Assembly (NCBI GenBank): GCA_947474675.1
Contig: CANJKA010000021.1
Span: forward strand, 1-41,296
From: Flavobacteriales bacterium
Lineage (GTDB): Bacteria > Bacteroidota > Bacteroidia > Flavobacteriales_D > Crocinitomicaceae
Direction of reading: 5' to 3'
Length of the DNA: 41,296 nt
Below, piece by piece: positions 35,381 to 41,296 of the stretch. The notes under the pieces were generated by a model. That model searched no databases, was not told where the DNA came from, and was given only the letters and a program-made list of their open reading frames with translations. Positions within the stretch are counted from its first letter, which is position 1, and each line of letters begins with the position of its first letter. The position numbers and the translations under genes were made by a program.

Positions 35381-36097
35381 TTAAAAACTTAACGCGTTTA
35401 GTGAAAATATCTTTGTATTGAAGATGAATAATTTGTTCCTATGCAGAGAAATTCCAAGAATAGTATTCAATGTTTCATGTGCCATCATTGATCCAATAAT
35501 AGCTGGTAAGGTGGCTAAAACACCATTTTCATCACAGCCAGGAATATCTTTTGGATTCGGAGGTTCTGGAAATAAATCTCGCAGATTTTTACTTCCTTCA
35601 TGATTGAAAACAGCAACTTGACCTTCAAAACCAAAAATGCTTCCGTAAATTAAAGGTTTATTTAATTTAACGCATGTGTCATTTATTAAATAGCGAGTAG
35701 GGAAATTATCAGAACCATCAACAACATACTCAAATTGAGAAATGATTTCTTCGATGTTTGATTTGTTAATACGCGTGTCAAAAACAATTAATTGAGTAAA
35801 TGGATTTTGTTTCTTTAATTTTTCAGAAGCAACAATCGCTTTTTGTTTTCCGATATCTTCAAAATTATAAAGTATTTGCCTATGTAAATTATGGATTTCT
35901 ACTTTGTCAAAATCTAGAATTCCTAAAGTTCCAATTCCTGCCGCAGATAAATATTGAAGTATTGGACAGCCTAATCCGCCTGCACCAATAACAAGAACTT
36001 TTGCTTGTTTTAACTTTTCTTGCCCCTTAACGCCAACTTCTTCTAATCGAATTTGGCGGCTATATTGGATATTTTCTTCTTTTGATAAAATACTCAT
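35381..36097 (-). CDS. thiF: ThiF/MoeB-family adenylyltransferase of thiazole synthesis, lacking the CxxC zinc site
   Basis: Expected to adenylate the C-terminal Gly-Gly of the sulfur carrier ThiS. 238 residues from the ATG at 36097, whose ATGA overlaps the thiH stop codon by 4 bp (translational coupling); a longer TTG-type reading from 36133 would run into thiH. Seen: YSRQIRLEEVG at 12-22, the ATP loop VIGAGGLG at 36-43, LDFDKVEIHNLHRQ with Asp64 and Arg73, VDGSDNFPTRY with Asp130, and a Cys188 (IPGCDENGV) at the place of the catalytic cysteine. The only cysteines are 44, 142 and 188, so the two CxxC pairs that hold zinc in E. coli ThiF and MoeB are missing, and the chain ends shortly after the last strand. 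Last gene of the operon. Confidence 0.9.
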   Translation of the reverse strand: MSILSKEENIQYSRQIRLEEVGVKGQEKLKQAKVLVIGAGGLGCPILQYLSAAGIGTLGILDFDKVEIHNLHRQILYNFEDIGKQKAIVASEKLKKQNPFTQLIVFDTRINKSNIEEIISQFEYVVDGSDNFPTRYLINDTCVKLNKPLIYGSIFGFEGQVAVFNHEGSKNLRDLFPEPPNPKDIPGCDENGVLATLPAIIGSMMAHETLNTILGISLHRNKLFIFNTKIFSLNALSF

Positions 36098-37212
36098 TCG
36101 TTGTAAACTAATGCATTGTCCCAATCTTTCCAAACTGGTTCGTATCCAGAATTTCTAATTAAATCTGCAATTTCTTTGGCACTTCTTTCATCACTAATTT
36201 CAAATTGTTCTAGAGATTCAGGAGCTACTGCATAACCACCAGGGTTTGTTTTTGAACCAGCACTCATACTTGTTATACCCAAAGTAAGAATATTATTTCT
36301 GAAAGTTTCTGATTCACGAGTTGAAAGTGAAAGTTCAACATTTTCATTGAATATCCTATAAGCAAAAATTAATTGTGCTAACTCTTTATCTGAAACAATC
36401 ACATTGGGTTCGATACTTCCTTCTGCTGGTCTTAATCTTGGAAAAGAGATAGAGAATTTTGTTTGCCAATATTTATTTTGAAGAAATTCTAAATGCATTG
36501 CACAAAAAAACGATTCTGTTCGCCAATCTTCTAATCCTAATAATACACCCAATCCAATTTTATGAATTTCGGCATCTCCAACTCGTTCTGGTGTTTCTAA
36601 ACGGTATTGAAAATTCGATTTCTTTCCTTTTGGATGGTATTCTTTATACACTTCTTCGTGATACGTTTCTTGGTAAATCAAAACAGAATAAACTCCTGCA
36701 TCGTGCATTACTTTATATTCCTCCGTTTCTAAGGGTTGAACTTCAATTGAAATATTTGCAAAATGTGGTTTCATTAATTCGACTGCATTCTTAAAATAAT
36801 CAACATGCACTGTTCTATTCGCTTCTCCTGTAACCAAAAGAATATGGTTGAATTGATGTTCTTTGATTGCTTCTACCTCTTGAAGAATTTCTTTGTCAGT
36901 AAGTGTTTTTCTCAATACTTTATTATCGAAGCTGAAACCACAATATGTACAAATGTTATTACATTCATTACTTAAATACATTGGAGCGTACATTTGAATT
37001 GTCTTTCCAAACCTTTTTTTTGTCAATTCACTACTCAATTGTGCCATTTGTTCTAAATAGGGAACAGCAGCTGGAGAAATCATTGCTTTAAAATCTTCTA
37101 ATGTTTTCTTTTTGGATGAAAGTGCATTTTCAACATCTTTTGCTGTTTTAGCGTAGATGGAAGCTTTAGTTTCGTCCCAATTTTGTGCTTCGAATATTGT
37201 TTTGAATGTCAT
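36094..37212 (-). CDS. thiH: 2-iminoacetate synthase (tyrosine lyase)
   Basis: Radical SAM enzyme that splits tyrosine to dehydroglycine (2-iminoacetate) and p-cresol, feeding ThiG. 372 residues, close to E. coli ThiH (377). Seen: the cluster motif CX3CX2C at Cys84, Cys88, Cys91 (SNECNNICTYCGFSF), LLVTGEANR, the SIEVQPLETEEYKVMHDAGV and YQETYHEEVYKEYHPKG regions, and SMSAGSKTNPGGY near the C-terminus, all typical of ThiH. It starts 12 bp after thiG and overlaps the start of thiF. Use of ThiH rather than the flavoenzyme ThiO means the glycine unit comes from tyrosine. Confidence 0.97.
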   Translation of the reverse strand: MTFKTIFEAQNWDETKASIYAKTAKDVENALSSKKKTLEDFKAMISPAAVPYLEQMAQLSSELTKKRFGKTIQMYAPMYLSNECNNICTYCGFSFDNKVLRKTLTDKEILQEVEAIKEHQFNHILLVTGEANRTVHVDYFKNAVELMKPHFANISIEVQPLETEEYKVMHDAGVYSVLIYQETYHEEVYKEYHPKGKKSNFQYRLETPERVGDAEIHKIGLGVLLGLEDWRTESFFCAMHLEFLQNKYWQTKFSISFPRLRPAEGSIEPNVIVSDKELAQLIFAYRIFNENVELSLSTRESETFRNNILTLGITSMSAGSKTNPGGYAVAPESLEQFEISDERSAKEIADLIRNSGYEPVWKDWDNALVYNE

Positions 37213-37224
37213 ATTTTCTTTTTC

Positions 37225-37995
37225 TTATTCTCCTAAAAATGCGGTTAAAGGACTTGAAGCAATAGCTTGGTTAAATCGGTTTCCTAATTTGGCTTCATAC
37301 GCCATTCTTCCTGCTTGAACTGCTAATCGAAATGCAAATGCCATTTCAACTGGATTTCCAGCAACTGCTATCGCTGTATTTACAAGAACTGCATCTGCTC
37401 CAATTTCCATTGCTTTTGCTGCGTCTGATGGTGCACCAATTCCTGCATCTATAATGACTGGAACTTTGCTTTGCTCAATAATTATTTCTAAAAAATCGAT
37501 TGTTCTCAAACCTTTGTTACTTCCAATTGGAGAACCTAAAGGCATAACTGCTGCTGTTCCTGCATCTTCCAAACGTTTACACAAAACGGGATCAGCATGA
37601 ATATAAGGAAGTACGATAAATCCTAGTTTTGCTAGTTCTTCAGTTGCTCGTAATGTTTCAATAGCATCTGGCATTAGATAACGAGGATCTGGATGTATTT
37701 CTAATTTCAACCAATTTGTTTCCAATGCTTCTCTTGCTAATTGTGCAGCAAATACAGCTTCTTTTGCATTTCTTGCTCCCGAAGTATTTGGTAAAAGATG
37801 AATGTGTGGATGTTGTAAGTGAGATAAAATTGAATCTGTATCAGTTTCTAAGTCGACTCTTTTTAAAGCCACAGTTACTAATTCTGATCCTGATGCTAAA
37901 ATTGCTTCTTCCATTTGTTGAGAAGATCCAAATTTTCCTGTTCCTAAAAATAAGCGTGAAGCAAATTCTTGTCCTGCTATTTTAAGCGTTTGCAT
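37225..37995 (-). CDS. thiG: Thiazole synthase
   Basis: Builds the thiazole phosphate of thiamin from 1-deoxy-xylulose 5-phosphate, dehydroglycine and the ThiS thiocarboxylate. 256 residues, normal for the (beta/alpha)8 enzyme. Seen: [10 protein letters not shown] at the N-terminus, [15 protein letters not shown], the Schiff-base Lys97 in [39 protein letters not shown] and the phosphate-binding [20 protein letters not shown]. Its start overlaps the end of the upstream thiE by 14 bp, so the two are translationally coupled. Confidence 0.98.
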   Translation of the reverse strand: MQTLKIAGQEFASRLFLGTGKFGSSQQMEEAILASGSELVTVALKRVDLETDTDSILSHLQHPHIHLLPNTSGARNAKEAVFAAQLAREALETNWLKLEIHPDPRYLMPDAIETLRATEELAKLGFIVLPYIHADPVLCKRLEDAGTAAVMPLGSPIGSNKGLRTIDFLEIIIEQSKVPVIIDAGIGAPSDAAKAMEIGADAVLVNTAIAVAGNPVEMAFAFRLAVQAGRMAYEAKLGNRFNQAIASSPLTAFLGE

Positions 37996-38614
37996 ATGTA
38001 ATATGATTAAGTTGTGTAATTATTTCTTTTGTGTTTTTTTTATTGGTTAGTATGCCTGATAAGGCAACGCCATAAATACCAGTATTTACTATTTCTGGTA
38101 TGTCGTCTATTTCAATTCCTCCAATTGCATAAAGGGGAATGTGGTTTCCTGATAAATGGATGTGATTCATGATTTCTTGAAATCCATCTAATCCTAAAAT
38201 GGGACTTAATTTTTCTTTTGTCCTTGTGAATCTGTATGGACCTAAACCGATATAATCACATTTTTCACTAATTCTCCGAAGCACATCGTCTAAAGTATTT
38301 GCTGTTCCACCAATAATTTTATCAAAGCCAATAATGTTTCGTGCTTCCTTGATAGTAGAGTCTGTTAATCCTAAATGAACTCCATCCGCATCTATTTCTT
38401 TCACTAATTCAACGTTGTCATTGATGATGAAAATGGCGTCGTGTTTTTTACAAAGTATTTTCACCTTTTTGGCAGTTTCTAGAAATTCTTCTGAAGTTGC
38501 ATTTTTGAATCTCAATTGAATCCATTTGCAACCCCCTTCTAAAACGGAAGTTATATTATCAATCTGTTGCTGAATTGTTGAACCTTGAGAGATATATTGA
38601 ATTTTACTAAGCAT
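37982..38614 (-). CDS. thiE: Thiamin phosphate synthase
   Basis: Joins hydroxymethylpyrimidine diphosphate and thiazole phosphate to thiamin phosphate. 210 residues. Seen in order: [10 protein letters not shown] (the QLRxK diphosphate-binding strand), [22 protein letters not shown] (residues ~61-82), IIGGTANT, and [21 protein letters not shown], followed by [14 protein letters not shown]. All key ThiE motifs are present, so this copy is the probable true synthase. Overlaps thiG by 14 bp and the upstream thiE-like gene by 8 bp. Confidence 0.95.
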   Translation of the reverse strand: MLSKIQYISQGSTIQQQIDNITSVLEGGCKWIQLRFKNATSEEFLETAKKVKILCKKHDAIFIINDNVELVKEIDADGVHLGLTDSTIKEARNIIGFDKIIGGTANTLDDVLRRISEKCDYIGLGPYRFTRTKEKLSPILGLDGFQEIMNHIHLSGNHIPLYAIGGIEIDDIPEIVNTGIYGVALSGILTNKKNTKEIITQLNHITYANA

Positions 38615-39230
38615 TTTTTAAATCGTATTGATTAATCTTTTCTTGAATTTCCTTTAATTCGTTGAATTTCTCTATTGCTTTTAATGGATCACTCCAAATT
38701 GCACCTAAAATAGCTGCACCATCAAAATTCAAATCAAAGACGTCTTGAAGATTTTCTTTACAAATTCCTCCTAATGCAAAACGTAAGGTTGTTTTATCTT
38801 TGACTTCAACAAACTTTTCGACACTTGCTTTATATTCACTTTTTGAAATACTGTCGAAAAGAGGCCCAACAAATGAATAATCGAAATGAGCATTTAAATT
38901 CTGGAAATCAATTTGTGAATGAATAGAAGTTGATAGAATATACCCTTTTGATTTTAATTCTTCCAACTTTAAAGCTGTCGTTTTTAATCGTTCAATTTCT
39001 GTAAAATGAAGTCGTTTTATTGGATAATTTCCTGACAATTGATGATGTTGATGCAACGAAATTCGAGAGAAATATGCTGGTTTAATATCTTTCAGAATAT
39101 TCGCTATTTCAAGTCCTGTTGAATTGGGTTTACGCAAATGAAAAATAGTCAATCCTGCATCAAATAATTCATTGATGAGGCTTGCCTCTTTTTTCAAAGC
39201 AGTTGGACTTGAAATAACGATTAATTCCAT
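38607..39230 (-). CDS. ThiE/TenI-superfamily paralogue, probably TenI-like
   Basis: 207 residues with the TIM-barrel plan of ThiE/TenI: MELIVISSP strand, GLTIFHLRKPN in place of QLRxK, a shortened RLHFTE where ThiE has DGVHLG, ILSTSIHSQID with His104, YSFVGPLFDSISKSEYK, and a GGICKENLQDVF then DGAAILGAIW phosphate-binding end. The ThiE diphosphate-binding asparagine and Asp-Gly-Val-His residues are lost, so it is unlikely to couple the two halves itself. TenI proteins aromatise the thiazole made by ThiG, which fits its place in the operon. It sits 10 bp after thiC and overlaps thiE by 8 bp. TenI is an inference. Confidence 0.85.
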   Translation of the reverse strand: MELIVISSPTALKKEASLINELFDAGLTIFHLRKPNSTGLEIANILKDIKPAYFSRISLHQHHQLSGNYPIKRLHFTEIERLKTTALKLEELKSKGYILSTSIHSQIDFQNLNAHFDYSFVGPLFDSISKSEYKASVEKFVEVKDKTTLRFALGGICKENLQDVFDLNFDGAAILGAIWSDPLKAIEKFNELKEIQEKINQYDLKNA

Positions 39231-39240
39231 AATATATTAA

Positions 39241-41130
<1,890 letters not shown>

Positions 41131-41156
41131 TTAGAATAAACCAATTTTTTAATTTT

Positions 41157-41296
41157 GTCTAATGTCTAATGTCTAATGTCTAATGTCTAATGTCTAATGT
41201 CTAATGTCTAATGTCTAATGTCTAATGTCTAATGTCTAATGTCTAATGTCTAATGTCTAATGTCTAATGTCTAATGTCTAATGTCTAATGTCTAAT
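41157..41296. repeat. Heptanucleotide tandem repeat, 20 exact copies, upstream of thiC
   Basis: GTCTAAT repeated 20 times without a single mismatch, running to the last base of the window (140 bp); on the thiC strand the unit reads ATTAGAC. It begins 60 bp upstream of the preferred thiC start. The true length is unknown because it meets the window edge. A 7-bp period with no unique spacers makes it a microsatellite, not a CRISPR array. Confidence 0.97.

Noticed and set aside
38607..39230. thiE-like gene as a pseudogene
   Set aside because: The frame is intact over its full length, overlaps its neighbours in operon fashion and keeps the barrel strands; divergence of active-site residues suits TenI better than decay.
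41157..41296. Regular repeats at the right edge as a CRISPR array
   Set aside because: The period is 7 bp with no unique spacers; it is a simple microsatellite.

Overview
The window is A/T-rich DNA from a member of the Bacteroidota, most likely the order Flavobacteriales. The evidence is type IX secretion (T9SS) C-terminal sorting domains on several large secreted proteins, OmpA proteins with thrombospondin type-3 repeats, a TPR/beta-propeller/CRD/OmpA protein of PorE-like architecture, and promoters of the form TTG-N19-22-TAnnTTTG rather than the sigma70 type. No tRNA, rRNA, CRISPR array, insertion sequence or phage gene was seen. Genus-level assignment is not possible by eye.

Layout. 1-1686: 3' part of an acyl-CoA dehydrogenase cut by the left edge. 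1978-4179: a secreted lectin-like T9SS cargo. 4538-4912 (minus): a small exported protein. 5004-5594: rnhB. 5700-7904: a membrane-anchored protein with a C-terminal beta-propeller. 8012-12009: a lipoprotein and a DUF5723-like/TSP3/OmpA outer-membrane protein, probably one operon. 12099-16953: lnt, a nine-TPR protein and the PorE-like OmpA protein. 16954-17424: a gene-free stretch with a degenerate REP-like palindromic repeat. 17425-20364 (minus): purB followed with zero spacing by an unknown exported protein. 20630-22015: a TPR/propeller protein like a truncated PorE. 22034-23791 (minus): an SBBP-type propeller with a type B T9SS signal. 23906-25239: an NlpC/P60-like protein and, convergent to it, an exported alpha/beta hydrolase. 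25420-26154: truA. 26155-26376: repeats, including a duplicate of the tyrS 3' end. 26377-27657 (minus): tyrS. 27870-28691: a GEVED-domain protein. 28756-30270 (minus): a three-domain exported prolyl isomerase. 30471-35219 (minus): a giant BNR/PKD/Ig-like T9SS adhesin. 35381-41097 (minus): the thiamin operon thiC, thiE/tenI-like, thiE, thiG, thiH, thiF.

How the genes fit together. The window mixes housekeeping genes (rnhB, lnt, purB, truA, tyrS, thi) with cell-envelope genes. The envelope part holds likely T9SS cargo (four proteins), periplasmic peptidoglycan-anchored OmpA proteins, lipoprotein maturation (Lnt) and an envelope foldase with three isomerase domains. The thi operon makes the HMP pyrimidine (ThiC) and the thiazole (ThiG, ThiH, ThiF) and joins them (ThiE). 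ThiS and ThiD are not in view.

Most notable: twenty exact copies of a 7-bp repeat fill the 140 bp upstream of thiC up to the window end; the last 12 codons of tyrS plus flank are duplicated downstream in a still-open frame; ThiF lacks the C-terminal CxxC pairs; a PorE-like protein and a shorter relative lie 3.7 kb apart. I see no convincing wholly new defence or mobile system. The candidates below are repeats, architectures and unknown genes.
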